This document shows positions 20,376 through 32,100 of a DNA stretch of 64,000 nucleotides, one piece after another. Every line of letters begins with the position of its first letter. Within the stretch, counting starts at the first letter, position 1. Source of the stretch: Aquatica leii (lineage: Eukaryota; Arthropoda; Insecta; Coleoptera; Lampyridae); contig CM069434.1 of the NCBI GenBank assembly GCA_035610365.1, forward strand, positions 96,398,806 through 96,462,805. The letters are read 5' to 3'. The notes beneath the pieces were generated by a model. That model saw nothing but the letters and a program-made list of their open reading frames with translations. It was not told the origin of the DNA and made no database searches. The translations under genes were made by a program, and so were the position numbers.

Positions 20376-23300
20376 TAGGCAATAGAGGTAATGTACTCTT
20401 TAATTTTCTCGACATCAAAAGTTCTCCTGGAGAAAAACCGTTTTCGAGAGGTGCTGTCCTATAAGCCAACAACGCCATGCATATATCGTCATTCTTTTTT
20501 ATTAAGTTTTTTGCAACCTTTACTGCTGCCTCTATTTCCCCGTTAGATTGAGCAAAATAAGGACTTGAAGTAACGTGCTTAAAATTTAGCTCTAAAGCGA
20601 AGCGTTTAAACTCCGTTTGTGGACTATTATCTGTCCGAACAATGTCTGGAATGCCATACCGTGAAAATAGTTCTTTCATTTTCCATATAATAATATTTTG
20701 TGACAAATCAGGCAAACTGGAAATTTCAAAGAACCGAGAATAGTAGTCTGTCACAATCAAATACCATCTATTTTTACATGCTCTACTAGCAATTTCGTCT
20801 TTAACAAAAGGTTCTTTTATATTTGACCTTTCTTCAACGCAACTAGGACAATTTTTTATCAAATGTTCCAATTGCGTTGATAACCCTAGCCACCAAACTG
20901 AAGTTTTAGCCCTTTCTCTACTTTTCGTGATACCCTGGTGACCCTGATGAATAAATTTTATAACCTTTAGCTGCAACGAAAATGGTATAATAATCCTAGT
21001 TACCTTTAAGACAAAATGTTCACTGACCGAAATTTCATGACGATATTGATAATACGGCCAAATTTCAGATTCTAACTTACTCTTTTATCGCCATTCCGAC
21101 GTGGCATATTGAATTATCTTTTTACAAATTCTGTCTTGCTGCTGTTCGTTCAGAATTTTTAGTAGAAATTCATCTTTAATAGGCAACCCTTTGAGAATTA
21201 AAGATAAGTGTGATTCCACCTCTTTCTCAAGTTTATTTGTACCCGCGTATACTATAGGCTCTCTGCTTAAGGCATCCGCAACTACTAGGTCTTTGCCTGG
21301 TGTATACATAATCTCGTAGTTCTGAACCGTTGTAGACGTGAAATTAGGTCATCTAAACTTTTTGTCGCAAACACCTGCAAAAGGGGACAATGATCTGTTT
21401 CCAAAATTACCCGGTCTAAACCCGTAATGTATTCCGAAAATTGTTCGCACGCCCATGCTAACGCTAACCCCTCTTTTTCTATTTGTGCGTACCTGCGCTC
21501 ACTCGTAGTTAAAGTTCGTGAGGCATAAGCAACAATTTCTTTATTTTGGTCATCTCGTACCTGCATTAACGAAGCCCCTAAACCGTATGAGGAAGCGTTC
21601 GCGCTAACAATGACAGTTTTTGTTGGATTATAATATGCTAAACAGGGCGCTTCTTGTAATAACCGAATAATTTTCTCAAAAGTTTTCTCTTGTAAATTAC
21701 CCCATACAAACGTTACATTGTTTTTCAACAACTGCGTAACGGGACTTAGAATTTCTGATCTATTTGGGATAAATTTTGTAGCAAAATTTACCATGCCCAA
21801 CCACCGCATAAGTTCTGTTTTATTGGTTGGTCTTTTGAATTTAGAAATGGGTTCTACCCTTTTCTTGTCTATAGTAATACCGTTTCCCGAAACCGTATGT
21901 CCCTAAAATGGAACTGACGACAACCCAAACATACATTTCTCCCTAGTTAGAGATATACCTTCCCTTTTAAACCGTTCTAAAACCTCCCTTAGAATTTTAT
22001 CGTGTTCCGCCATTGATTCCGCAAAAACCAATACATCATCCTTTTAACCCGGTTAAGATTTTTGAAAATTTCTGACTGAAGTATTCCGGCGCGCACGAAA
22101 TTCCGAAAGGCAAACGTGTGAATTTAAACCGGCCTATTGGCGTTATAAAGGTTGTCAAATGTTAACAGCTTTCCTTTAATTTTAAATGATAAAATGCAGA
22201 AGTTGCATCTAGTTTTGAATAAACCCGCGAACCTCTCAGTTTAGCCAACGTAGTTTCTACCCTCGGTATCGGAAAATGAGATCTCAATACACTCTTATTT
22301 AACCTTGAAAAATCACAACAAATCCTTACCGAATCATTTTTAGAGACCCCCCACCCAAGAAGTAGGTTCCTCTACCGGTACAATAATTTTCAATTTCTGC
22401 AACCGTTTTAATTCTGCTTCCAATTTACCTAGCAGAGGCAAAAAGACCACTTTCGGTGCTGCCTGAATATAAGGCTGCGCATCATTTTTTATGACTATTT
22501 CTATTTCATCCTTTAATTCACCAATGGTATCAAAACGAGTAGGAATTCTTCAAAAACCTTGAACCTAGTATTTTCTTTTAGCATGTTCCTGTAAATTTCA
22601 ACAGATTTAACTTTACAATACTTGGTCTCCCAAGATCCCAACTTTTAAGTTTTTCACCACATAAAACTCCGTTACATGTTTACTTTTCCGGTATGTCAAA
22701 CCTAATCTTACAATTCCTACTATCTCTAAATTTCTACAATCTGGGCCGGATATCACCTCCCTGCACGTGTCTAATTTATTTTCCAACTCAGAGATTAATA
22801 ACCCTGCAGGTAAACAGTTGAGATCCGCTCCAGTATCAACCAAGAACTTTACCTTATTTTTAAACCCTTCAATCTCTAAATAACAATGCCATTGAGAATT
22901 AGCCTCTGAATTAAATCCTAATATTCCTATAAAGAAATCTGAATTTCCCTGATTTTCCTCATCCTCGTTTACAACAGTTTTAACAAATTTTTTATTTTAC
23001 GTTCTTTGCTGGACACTTCTCCCTTGAATGTCTCTCTCTTTTTACCGCAAAACCAACAGCTACCTTCTTGTTTCTGACTTGAATTTTGACCATTATTCTG
23101 TCCCTGCACCCTGAATCTTCTTGTGTTGATTTTTCGCTTTTGCTACTACCCTTACTTCTCCACTTGAATTCATACCCCCTTGCCTGAGAAGTACACCTTG
23201 TTCTATGAGTTGTTCCGCCTGTCTCGCAGCTAATACTGCCTTTGACAATGTTAATTGAATTTGAAACGTTCGAATATTACGTTTCTTCGAGGTATAAAGT

Positions 23301-23678
23301 AACCTTCAAATGCTTTTAAAGCTTCTTCGTATGTCGTTGGAGCTGTAGCAAATTGCACTAAAATTAACTCGCTTTCTTCCCCCATTGTATAGGTACAAAA
23401 GTATGTCTATTTTTTCCGGATTACTCCTGCTGTTTAAACCTGACACTGCCATGTACTTTTCAAACCGTTTTACCCATTGGGGCCACATTCCTGGTACCCG
23501 AAAGTTGAATTTTTTCTGGTGTAGCTACATTTAAGTTGAGACTTCCCGCCTGTTGAACCTGGTTTCCGTTGTCCACCATTTTCTTTGCTCACTTTTTGCT
23601 TTTCCCGAGCTTTTTACGATTTTTCTTTAATGTTTTTCCCACAAAGTATATTATTTTACGGTTTTACCGCTGCCACCA

Positions 23679-23829
23679 TGTTTTGTAATTGATATAAATC
23701 CGTTTATTAATAATAATAATAATCATTTATACAGTTATACAGGCTCATACGTATTACATGATATACCTTACTTAATTAATAATCAGAGATGCTGTCTCTC
23801 TTGTACCTACATAACCTACTGATAGAACA
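23679..23829 (-). repeat. 5' LTR of the old gypsy
   Basis: Twin of 17625-17772, TG...CA form on the plus strand, followed by the target duplication GAAGG. Confidence 0.85.
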
Positions 23830-23834
23830 GAAGG

Positions 23835-24640
23835 GAGCGCTGTAAATTGGATGTACGTACGTATCTATATTTTATTTGATGATTTTTACTGCATCAACTT
23901 CCGGTCTTTAGTGAAAAACAATGTATTATTGAGATAGTATTGTATTACTAAGTATTATGTTTTATTTGTTTGTAGAAGTGTGGATATATGAGAAATAATT
24001 CGAATTTAAATTTACGGCCTACAAACGAGTAATGACATTAAAATTCAACTTCAGTATTGCCAAAATGCTTTTAAGAAAATATAAACAAGTTTTGTAAAAC
24101 ATTGCAGCCTCTTCAAAAAACCGATCGCAATCATAACCGTGGATCATAAAAAATTGTCAAAATCATCGATTGCCTATAAAATAACTATCGTAAACATCGT
24201 TCGCTTATAAAGTAACAATAGCGGTTGTGGAAAAAAAGCAATGCTCATTGCTCTTAGTCATAAGAATTAAAAGAAACTAGCGCGAAATGAGCGACACACA
24301 GATGTTCATTATGTAGTAAGAATAGTAGAAAAGAAATCATGTTTTCTGACTATTTTAAAAACGGATTACTTTTCTCATTTACAAAAAGTAATATGGTTTT
24401 ACCTAAAATATTTACTTTTACTTTAATGAAATGTATAGGCGTTATATATTTCTAAATTTAAACATTTTGGCAGGGTGGCAAAATTCTTGAAAAAATTTGA
24501 TACAAAGAAATTTTGTAGAATATTTTACAAGAAAATTTAAAATTTGTCAGACTCAACGGCCAATTATGGCGTCGAGCAATCAAAACAAAATAAATTTGCA
24601 AATTAACGTAGTTTTTATTTATTTTTTAACTGTAATCCTT
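23835..24640. other. Intergenic, no gene seen
   Basis: AT-rich. Near 23885 the sequence CATCAACTTCCGGTCTTTA resembles the inverted motif found at 8131 and 15725, perhaps the end of an unnamed repeat. Confidence 0.4.
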
Positions 24641-24649
24641 TAATATAGG

Positions 24650-25063
24650 TAAATATAACGGTCGTTACCGATGGAGCGTGATCTGGTGTGGCATATATTG
24701 TTGGTGCCAACACTGGTAAATTATTATTTGTCGCAGTTAGGAACAAATATTGCCCTGTGTGGGAAAGGGCAACACCAAGAAATACATATTACAATGGGCG
24801 AACACAAATGTTACAAAAATTGATCAAGAACATCTAGGGCAATGGAATCTGTCATTATATTAGAGAGTTTTAAACGTAGTGTGGAAATGCACGGCTTAAA
24901 GTACACTCAACCTGTTGAAGACAGGGATAGTAGTGTCTACAAAAACTTTTGTGCGAATAAACCATTCGGGAATGACATTTTAATTAAAAAAGTTGAATGC
25001 AAGAATCATCTTTCCAATTCTACAATTGTAAAAACGATTTCTGCTCCGGGTACACAGCCTTAA
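24650..25063 (+). pseudogene. Mutator-like transposase fragment
   Basis: Two frames together show the pattern of the insect Mutator-like transposase domain: a D-G-A-(stop)-S-G segment where a Trp codon has become TGA (near 24680), NTGKLLFVAVRNKYCPVC, then after a frameshift near 24760 a short conserved K-C-Y-K-N segment, ESVIILESF, SVEMHGLKYT, V.DRDSSVYK and IKKVECKNH. The last frame (24842-25063) is open for 73 codons and then runs out of family similarity. No terminal repeats were found. Confidence 0.65.
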
Positions 25064-25890
25064 GAATGTTTGCTGTAATAAAAATCCTTTGGTAAAAAGC
25101 ATTTAGCTTAGTAACTGATAAAACTATCGCAAAAATGATAGTCGTGCGATAACGAACATTCTCAAGAGAATAATCGCAATTATTCCCACCACTAAACTTT
25201 TATAATTTTTGCGACATCTGGCTTTCAATAGTGTAACTTCTTTATTTGTAAAAAATTGCTGCTTTTACACATTTTATAATACTTTTTGTTGCGCTACCTG
25301 GCTCACAGTAGTATAACTTTTTAATTTTAATAACTTCACTATTAAAGCAGCACCTACTAGAGATTACACTCTAAGTGTAAATATGGCCGACGAGACCCTG
25401 CTCTCAATTTATTTTTCCAATTCATATACATATGTAGAAAAAGAGAAAGGATATATCCTACAGCCATCTAAAAGGGACATTCTGTAGACATCCTACGCGG
25501 ATGCGCAAAGATGTCTTATAAGGACATCGTAGGGATGCACACAGTTGCGACAAAAGAACGTCTTATGAATGTCCCTAGGACGTACACAATACCAAAATGG
25601 GACGAATTTGGGATATCCAGTGATCCACTACATCATGTCCCAGAGACGTCCTTGGGACATCTTTGTGTTTGTTGAGTCGTTAAAGGTCCATAGACGTTCA
25701 GACCTTTATTAGACTTAAACTGGACGTCCAATGGAGCTGTGTGCTATTAGGGAATGTACGACCGTTTTACCGTTTTGGGGATCATCTAGCACTATTGTAC
25801 TGACTCCTCTTTCTCTTTTTTGTTTTGGTTTATTGCAGTCAGAATATTATATTCTTTTACTGCAGTCATATTGATTTACATTATGGCTCA
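25064..25890. other. Intergenic with GGACATC-type repeats
   Basis: From about 25480 to 25680 variants of GGACATC/GATGTCC and GGGAC recur in both orientations (for example GGACATTCTGTAGACATCC, AAGGACATCG, CATGTCCCAGAGACGTCC, GGGACATC). It looks like a decayed short repeat. No gene seen. Confidence 0.4.
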
Positions 25891-25895
25891 CTTAT

Positions 25896-26303
25896 TTGTT
25901 GTTGTTGTTACTTTACCAAGAATTAAGGACCATTGGGATTTGTGGTTGGAAATGGTGCATCGAAGATTTAAAACTTAAACCATTTAACACATTAAGAAAT
26001 TATTTGTGCGCTACCGATTGCCAATGTATTGCATTGGTGGATGCTACTAAATTGTGTCGCAATGCAATTCCGAATGGTATGATTAAATACATGCTTTATT
26101 TACTATGCATAACTATTTGTTTTAAACAGGTTCATGTGAAGAGAGTGAACAAACTCGAGTTGGTACTCCACGTTCAAATGTTGCAGTACAACACAAAAAC
26201 TTCTAGCAAAATTGTCCCTTCTGCTGAGTGTGCTGCAAGGCTTCTGCGTACCAAAATAGCTACCAATAAAGTAGCAGGCACTTCACAGCAATCAAGTAAG
26301 TAA
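25896..26303 (+). pseudogene. Possible THAP-domain exon remnant
   Basis: The frame reads IEDLKLKPFNTLRNYLCATD then TKLCRNAIPNG, which resembles the second half of a THAP zinc finger (LKP...R.Y.LC..HF, ending in NAVPT). The usual C-x-x-H is C-A-T-D here and no upstream Cys pair is found, so zinc binding would fail. A splice donor GTATGA at about 26077 and acceptor TTTAAACAG at about 26129 would join the frame to a short low-complexity tail. It could instead be a chance likeness. Confidence 0.35.
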
Positions 26304-26840
26304 TGACATTGTAGATATAACAGATTTATTACTTTTTGTATTTTGTAGAAATCGATATCAACATTCGTCAAGTGAGTGAAAAACAAGAAAATTACAAAAT
26401 ATTATTAGGAAACAGAAAAGGATAATTTATAATATTAAATCTAGATTAATTAAAGCAAAAATTCAAAAAATACTCTAGGTGTGTAATGTTTTTCCAATTT
26501 ATTGCCTGTCTTACAGATCTTTCTTTGTTCACAACTTAAACTTAATCGATTTCCCAATTGTTTCTGCATTTAGTGCCTCTATTGATTCACAAACAAGCAG
26601 AGGTGCTTAAATCTTGAATTGTATACAAATATTACGGATCCTTTTTCGTTTATCCCAAATCCTATTTTATTAATCAAGTTAATAGCAATCGTTTTCATTT
26701 TTTTCAAGTTTTTCAGAATTCACCTACAGTCCTTTCAATTTCCACCAACTTAGTCTCATAATTGACAAATTTCTATCCATAATTCACATACGTTCTTGCA
26801 CTCCCTCGAGATAAATATAATATTCTTAGTGTATGTTAAA
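26304..26840. other. Intergenic, no gene seen
   Basis: AT-rich sequence before the probable LTR of the BEL element. No frame or repeat of note. Confidence 0.4.
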
Positions 26841-27125
26841 TGTTAACAGAAGTCACAATACGTAGCTTTGGAAGGCTATGTGTGTTTAATGAAAACTTTG
26901 ATGTTGCGTGTACGTATTTTTCATATCGTTTTATCGTTTATCGTTTTCGTTAATTAGAAAAAAAAACAAGAGAACATTTTTGAAGTGTTTTTTTGACTGT
27001 TTTTGTAACGATAATTTTGTAAAAAACAGTCGTTGAAATATGGCTTTGGTTGTTGTTTTAGTCAACGTTTCTACATTAAAAGCATTTTAAAACCGCACAC
27101 AGTAATTTTATTTGTTTACGAAACA
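26841..27125 (+). repeat. Probable 5' LTR of the BEL element
   Basis: Placed by its TG...CA ends, the like TGTTAA start of the BEL LTR at 43324 and the primer-binding site that follows. No partner LTR is in view, and TGTTAAATG seven bases earlier is an alternative start. Confidence 0.5.
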
Positions 27126-27292
27126 AATTGGCGACCGTGACAGGACTGTGTTGTTAAAGTGTTTTAGTGCTGAAAAGGTAGTGATACTTCGGTACAAGGT
27201 AAACAATTGTTAAGAATAATTGGCCGTCTTGTGAATTCGATTCCAAGAAGAGTGCTTTTGTTAACAATTATTTCGACGTTAAGTGAGTAAAA

Positions 27293-28014
27293 ATGGAAGC
27301 GTTGAAAAGAAGAAGAACGACGCGTCGGGCGGCGTTTACGCGAATTGCGAACGAAGTTCGAGAACTTTTGAATGCCGCGGTCGTTGATATTGCTGAAATC
27401 GAAGCACATTGGATGTTGCTTGTCGATAAAGAATTTAATTTAAAAAGTGTAGATACTGAAGTTTATGAACAATTGTTGAATGACGATGCGGATGAAGATG
27501 ATTTAGCCGACGAAAGTAAAGCATGTGATAATTACGCAACTACATGCAACAGATTGTATGTACAATATAACCAGTTAAAGCGTACACAAGATGATGAAGT
27601 CGAGCGTCAGCAAATCCGCTATCATATGCAACAAACCGTAAGTTTAAATTACCAAAATTAGAATTTCAAAAGTTTGGCGGTGAAATAAAAGATTGGTTGC
27701 CATTCTGGAGCCAGTTCAAAAGATTCACGAACACGAAGATATAGTTTTGGAAGACAAATTTCAGTATTTATTACAAATCATTACGCCAAAAACCAGAGCG
27801 CGTGATTTGGTAGACAGCTTTCCTCCTACTGCCGAAAATTATGAAAAAGCGATCGACAGCTTAAGAGCGCGGTTTGGCAGAGAGGAAGTGTTGGTAGAAT
27901 TTTACGTCAGAGAATTATTAAAGTTGGTTTTAGCAAATGTTGTTAATGGCAAGCGTTTATCAGTTTCAGCTCTGTATGACAAAATCGAGTCGCAGCTACG
28001 TGCGCTAGAAACAT
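27293..28014 (+). pseudogene. BEL/Pao gag, first part
   Basis: Starts MEALKRRRTTRRAAFTRIAN after the leader. Residues to 122 are open (27293-27661), then a stop; another frame takes up the family pattern FKLPKLEFQKFGGEI and continues from 27693 to 28016 (LEDKFQYLLQI, RARDLVDSFPPT, LRARFGR, LYDKIESQLRALET), the DUF1759 region. The frame is then cut by the hAT insertion at 28015 and resumes after it at 29068 (LGVTTQTYAAMLYP). Confidence 0.8.
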
Positions 28015-29059
28015 AGGGTGACCACAAATTTTAAAATAAAAAAGAGTACACTGCTCAAATAATAATATTTAATATTAATATTAACTTTAGTTTTATTGTA
28101 ATCATTACAATTTTACATATTTTTGAGATGTCTTTGCTTTCTTCAGCAAATTAATGTCATCTTTGATTGCATGATAAAATTCCATACATGTCATTTTTAT
28201 ATTAAATTTAACCTTCATTACTTGTTCTACCGTATGAACAGTTAACCTACTCTTTTCTTCAGTCCAGTAATTTTTAATTATGCTAAAAGTCTTTCACACT
28301 GCGCATTTGAACCAGGTAACGTAAAGATAAAACTGATTAAAGATTTTGTTAATATTACATCACATTCACTCTTCACTAGATCACTGTAAACGAATCTCCA
28401 TCTTGCTATTAGGCTTTCCTTTTTTTCCTCCCATTCTTTAACGTGTTCCTCAATACATTTTCCAATTGCACGGTAAGTATTAAAAATATGATTGTCAGTT
28501 GTTATATGTTCTAAATCTAAAATGTGAATTTTGCCCTAGAGTAAAAGTAAGAAAAAGATTCTTCAAATTCTTTGTATGTCATAGTCTGCTTGAGAAGAAA
28601 GTACTTTATCTTATTGGATTCTTCAAAAATCGCCTTGACCATGACTGCAAGTAACAAACGACCTCGTAATAAAATCTTTTTGACACCGAATAAGCATATT
28701 CTTCTTTTATCACATCTTCTTCGACAAGTTTGCTTAGTAAGTTTTTTGTAGTGAAAGGAAAAAAGTTGTGTTCCTGTCTATCGATATATTTCTCTAATAA
28801 GCAAAAATAGTGCGAAGATACTTCCAACTCCTGTAATTTCTTCACTCTCAATTCGTTTAAGTTCGTCATTGGGCATTCACGCAGTCGCAAAACCTCGTGT
28901 TAAAGCATTAAACTAAAAATTGTTATAATTATTATAAAATATATCATATTTTTTTAAATTTAGAGAACATTTAGCAGTTTTAAAAAAAAAGTAAGAGTAC
29001 AAAGTGCAATGACTTGGAAAGAGAACAATACTCTTAAAAATAGTACGTCTGGTCACCTA
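28015..29059 (-). mobile_element. hAT transposon nested in BEL gag
   Basis: The 8-base duplication AGAAACAT stands at 28007-28014 and 29060-29067. The ends AGGGTGACCA and TGGTCACCTA are short imperfect inverted repeats, as in hAT elements. The gag frame would be continuous without it. At 1045 bases it is shortened, with a decayed transposase on the minus strand. Confidence 0.88.
28120..28890 (-). pseudogene. hAT transposase fragment
   Basis: On the minus strand, 28606-28890 is open for 94 codons (NLNELRVKKLQELE, then LLSKLVEEDVIKEEY) and may be an internal part. Nearer 28120-28330 lies the hAT C-terminal dimerisation domain: PGSNAQCER, then after a frameshift NYWTEEKSRLTVHTVEQVM and a K-F-N segment. 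Stops and frameshifts show it is dead. Confidence 0.65.
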
Positions 29060-29067
29060 AGAAACAT

Positions 29068-30436
29068 TAGGCGTGACCACGCAAACCTATGCTGCAATGT
29101 TATATCCGTTGGTAGAATCGTGTCTACCAGAAGAAATATTACGTGTTTGGCAGAGGTCCTCATATTTTAATTCTTTAACTGATTCTTCGATGAAGTGCAG
29201 ACTTTCCAGATTAATGAATTTCCTGAAAGTAGAGGTGGAAGGAGAAGAACGGATTTCGTTGGCAATGGAAGAGTTTGGCCTGAAGAGTTCGAAACGTAAG
29301 CCAAACCAAAGGTTAAAAGTGACATTAAGCTTACAGCGTTGGGTTTAATAAATTTAACAAACAAGTGTGATTTTTGTGACGGGCCACATAATAAAGATAT
29401 TTGTTTTAGAGCACGTTTTTAAAGCAAAAGAAGGAATGTTTTCGCTGCGCGACGATTCAGTCATCAAAGTAAAAGATGTCGCAAACGTGTAAGATGCGTC
29501 ATTTGCAATGGACAACGCGCTGTTATTCTGTGTAGCAAATTAGCTGACTTTCAGAAAATAAATATTAATGCTCAGCCTGTGAATGAAGAAGTGCACAAAG
29601 ACAAAACATTAGCGAATTTTACGGAAACGCATGTTATTTTGCAAACATTGAGGGTTATTATACGCAGTGAACATTGTTCAAAAGAAGTGCGGGCGATTAT
29701 TGACAAAGGTTCCCAAAGTACCTACTTGTTGCGCGAAGTTGCTGAACATCTTCAGTATGTTGCAAAAAAAAGTGTAAAGGTCATTCATGCATTGTTTGGT
29801 GGCGTTAGCACTATTGATCAACAGCATGCTTGTTACGAGATAAGATTGCTTAGTTTGGATGGCAAATATGCGTGTACTTTTGAAGCAATGGACCAGAATG
29901 TTATTTGTAGTAACGTTGCACCAGTTCAGACGGGTCCCTGGATAAATGAGTTGAACATGTTAGGTGTTCAACTGACTGATTTGAATTGTGTAGGTCCTAT
30001 TGAATTATTCATCGGCGCTGATCTGGCTGGAAAGTTGCACACGGGCAGGTGTCATCAGTTAAAAAATGGTCTTGTGGTTTTTGAGACATTGTTAGGTTGG
30101 ACCATTATGGGTAAAGTAGCAAGCATAAATAGTGGGGTTAGTACTAGTATGACTGTAACGGTAGAGAAATTATGGGAATTGGATGTATTGGGGATAGAAG
30201 CACCTTCTGATTTAGTATCCAAAGTAGAAAGAGAGAAAGCCGTATGTAAATTTTTTGATCAAACCGTAGCTGTGAAAGAAGACGGCCGTTACGAAGTTTG
30301 CTTACCTTGGATCGAAGGACATTCATCATTACCATCTAAATATATGTTAAGCAAAAAGCGACTCGATTCTACCATAAAGAAGCTAAAAACGAATGGTATG
30401 TTTTGGAGTATAGTAAGATTTTTGCTGGCTGGTTAG
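29068..30436 (+). pseudogene. BEL/Pao gag end and protease region
   Basis: Continues after the hAT. Zinc knuckles are readable across frameshifts near 29360-29550 (CDFCDGPHNKDIC; CRKRVRCVICNGQ). The open frame 29579-30436 holds the protease: the box reads IIDKGSQSTYLL where the family has D-S-G, so the active site is changed. It goes on through IGADLAGKLHTG and ETLLGWTIMGK, typical of Pao, up to a frameshift near 30420. Confidence 0.75.
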
Positions 30437-31467
30437 AAGAAGACATTATCGAGCTGGTGTCAGATTATTTGCCGCACAGACCCGTTTTTAAAGAAAATAG
30501 TACCACAAAAGTTCGACCAGTATTTGATGCTTCGGCGAGAGAAAAGAATCATCCATCTTTAAATCAGTGTCTAGAGAAGGGATTGAACCTTATTGAACTC
30601 ATTCCGTCAATTATGTTGAAATTTAGAATGGAGAAGCTAGGTGCCATTTCGGACATTCGCAAGGCGTTTTTGCAGGTTGGATTAAGTCAAGTCGATAGGG
30701 ACTGGTTGCAATTTTTGTGGCAAACTGAAGATGGTAAAGAACTTATATTTCGACACAAAAGGGTAGTATTCGGGGTTAATTGTAGTCCTTTTTTGCTTGG
30801 AGCTACAATGAACCATCATTTAGAATGTTGTGCGCGTGGATTTGATTCGATTTCGTTTGATTGTTCCGAGAACACTATTTATAAATTGCGTGAAAGTTTT
30901 TATGTAGACAATTGTGTAACCAGTGTGTCGGGTGTAACTGAACTTTCCAAATTTATTCGCGAGGCGACGCAAGTCATGGCGTTGGCCAAATTTGACTTAA
31001 GGGACTGGGAGTTTTCGGTTGAGTCTAAAGTTTTGGGGTCAACAATGGTGCTGGGCATGTGTTGGGATAAGAAAAGTGATAAACTGTCTGTTTCGGGAGA
31101 GAGTAAGATTGAAGTCAATGATCAAATCGTCACGAAGAGGGTTATACTTTCAACGGCTCAACGCATTTTTGATCCACTTGGATTTACATGTCCCGCCACA
31201 ATATTGCCGAAACTACTACCGCAGAAGTTATGGAAAGATGGATTAGGCTGGGACGACGAAGTAGATGATATAAGCAGAGAATCATTTGTTAAATGGCAAA
31301 CTGAACTACCGACACTTTTCCGTATTGAAATCCCGAGATGGATAATGGGTGGTACAAGTGAAGCTAATGATGTTAGTTTGCACGTTTATTGCGATGCCAG
31401 CAAAGACGCTTATGCGTGCGTTATTTATTTACGAGTAGAAATGCTGGACAACATCCACGTTAACTAG
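30403..31467 (+). pseudogene. BEL/Pao reverse transcriptase and RNase H start
   Basis: RT of the Pao type: VRPVFDASAREKNHPSLNQC, then ISDIRKAFLQV, FGVNCSPFLL and the catalytic box FYVDN (30898-30912) with Asn for the second Asp. RNase H begins at VYCDASKDAYACVIY near 31384-31430. The frame ends soon after. It overlaps the protease frame by 34 bases in another frame, a sign of a small indel. Confidence 0.8.
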
Positions 31468-31647
31468 ATTCAAGCGAAATCTCGTATAGCGCCTTTGAAG
31501 AAGTTGTCGATTGCTAGGCTAGAACTTTAAGCAGCAACAATCGCCGCAAGGTTGTATCATTCGCTGAGGCGGTTATAATTTCATGACCAAGAACATTTAA
31601 TACTGTTAACGCCAGTAAAGTTTTTACGAGAATTAAAAAGGTCTGAT

Positions 31648-32000
31648 GTGCCGGAGTGTGATGTTATTGACGCTACGTCATTGAAAAGGCGTCTTACATA
31701 TTTGCAATCGTTGCGAAATGTATTACGAAAACGGTTTTGGGTCGAGTATTTGGGGCAATTGAGACAATTTTATAAATACAAACGTCCTCAAAGTTTTATG
31801 ATAGGTGACGTTGTGTTAATTGGTAATGATATCTCGAAACGCTTGGATTGGCCATTAGGGCGTATAATCGAAGTGCTTCCTGGTAGAGACAATGTAATTC
31901 GGTTAGTGCGTGTGCAAACTGATAAAGGTCAATTGCTAAGACCAATACAGCGAGTTTATCCCTTAGAATGTGTGGAACCACCTAAGGAATCGACAGACGA
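31648..32000 (+). pseudogene. BEL/Pao pol C-terminal part (DUF5641)
   Basis: RKRFWVEYLGQLRQFYKY, FMIGDVVLIGND, WPLGRIIEVLPGRDNVIR and VQTDKGQLLRPIQRVYPLE form the DUF5641 domain found at the end of BEL/Pao pol. The integrase core that should precede it is absent. It is cut by the N run. Confidence 0.8.
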
Positions 32001-32100
32001 NNNNNNNNNNNNNNNNNNNNNNNNNNNNNNNNNNNNNNNNNNNNNNNNNNNNNNNNNNNNNNNNNNNNNNNNNNNNNNNNNNNNNNNNNNNNNNNNNNNN
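32001..32100. other. Assembly gap (100 N)
   Basis: Exactly 100 N, the usual mark of a gap of unknown size. The missing 3' LTR of the BEL may be in it. Confidence 0.99.

Larger units (their letters stand above)
17798..23600 (-). pseudogene. Decayed gag-pol of the old gypsy
   Basis: Pieces in order on the minus strand: gag at 23306-23570 (WVKRFEKYMAVSGL), a zinc knuckle near 23030-23060 split by a frameshift (first pair C-W-F-C), protease at 22613-22843 (VDTGADLNCLP), RT about 21810-22500 in several frames with the catalytic Tyr-x-Asp-Asp box damaged (only DDVLVF remains, near 22040), RNase H at 21285-21809 (YASRTL, Q.EKEGLAL), integrase at 20378-20976 (H...H, C-P-S-C, TDYYSRF, RTDNSPQ, then E in a GEIEAAV context), and after the inserted transposon the integrase tail at 17798-18292 (RHRTKQLSEL, GESVWVTDL). 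No part can make a working protein. Confidence 0.85.
17625..23829 (-). mobile_element. Old Ty3/gypsy element, interrupted by a DNA transposon
   Basis: Short LTRs at 17625-17772 and 23679-23829 (TGTTTTGT...GATASAACA), flanked by the 5-base duplication GAAGG at 17620-17624 and 23830-23834. On the minus strand the primer-binding site TGGTGGCAGCGG follows the 5' LTR directly. Coding order on the minus strand is gag, protease, RT, RNase H, integrase, all with frameshifts and stops. A Tc1-type transposon at 18300-20375 splits the integrase. The LTRs differ at several positions, so this is an old copy. The gag and protease resemble the K02A2.6 type of gypsy common in insects. Confidence 0.88.
26841..32000 (+). 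mobile_element. Decayed BEL/Pao retrotransposon with nested hAT
   Basis: A probable 5' LTR begins TGTTAACAGAAG near 26841 and ends ACA at 27125. The primer-binding site TGGCGACCGTGACAGGAC follows at 27129, typical for this superfamily. Gag, protease, RT and RNase H follow in order, broken by a frameshift near 27660, a hAT element at 28015-29059 and later stops. The integrase core is missing between 31560 and 31640; only its DUF5641-like tail remains and runs into the assembly gap at 32001. No 3' LTR was found past the gap. Confidence 0.82.
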
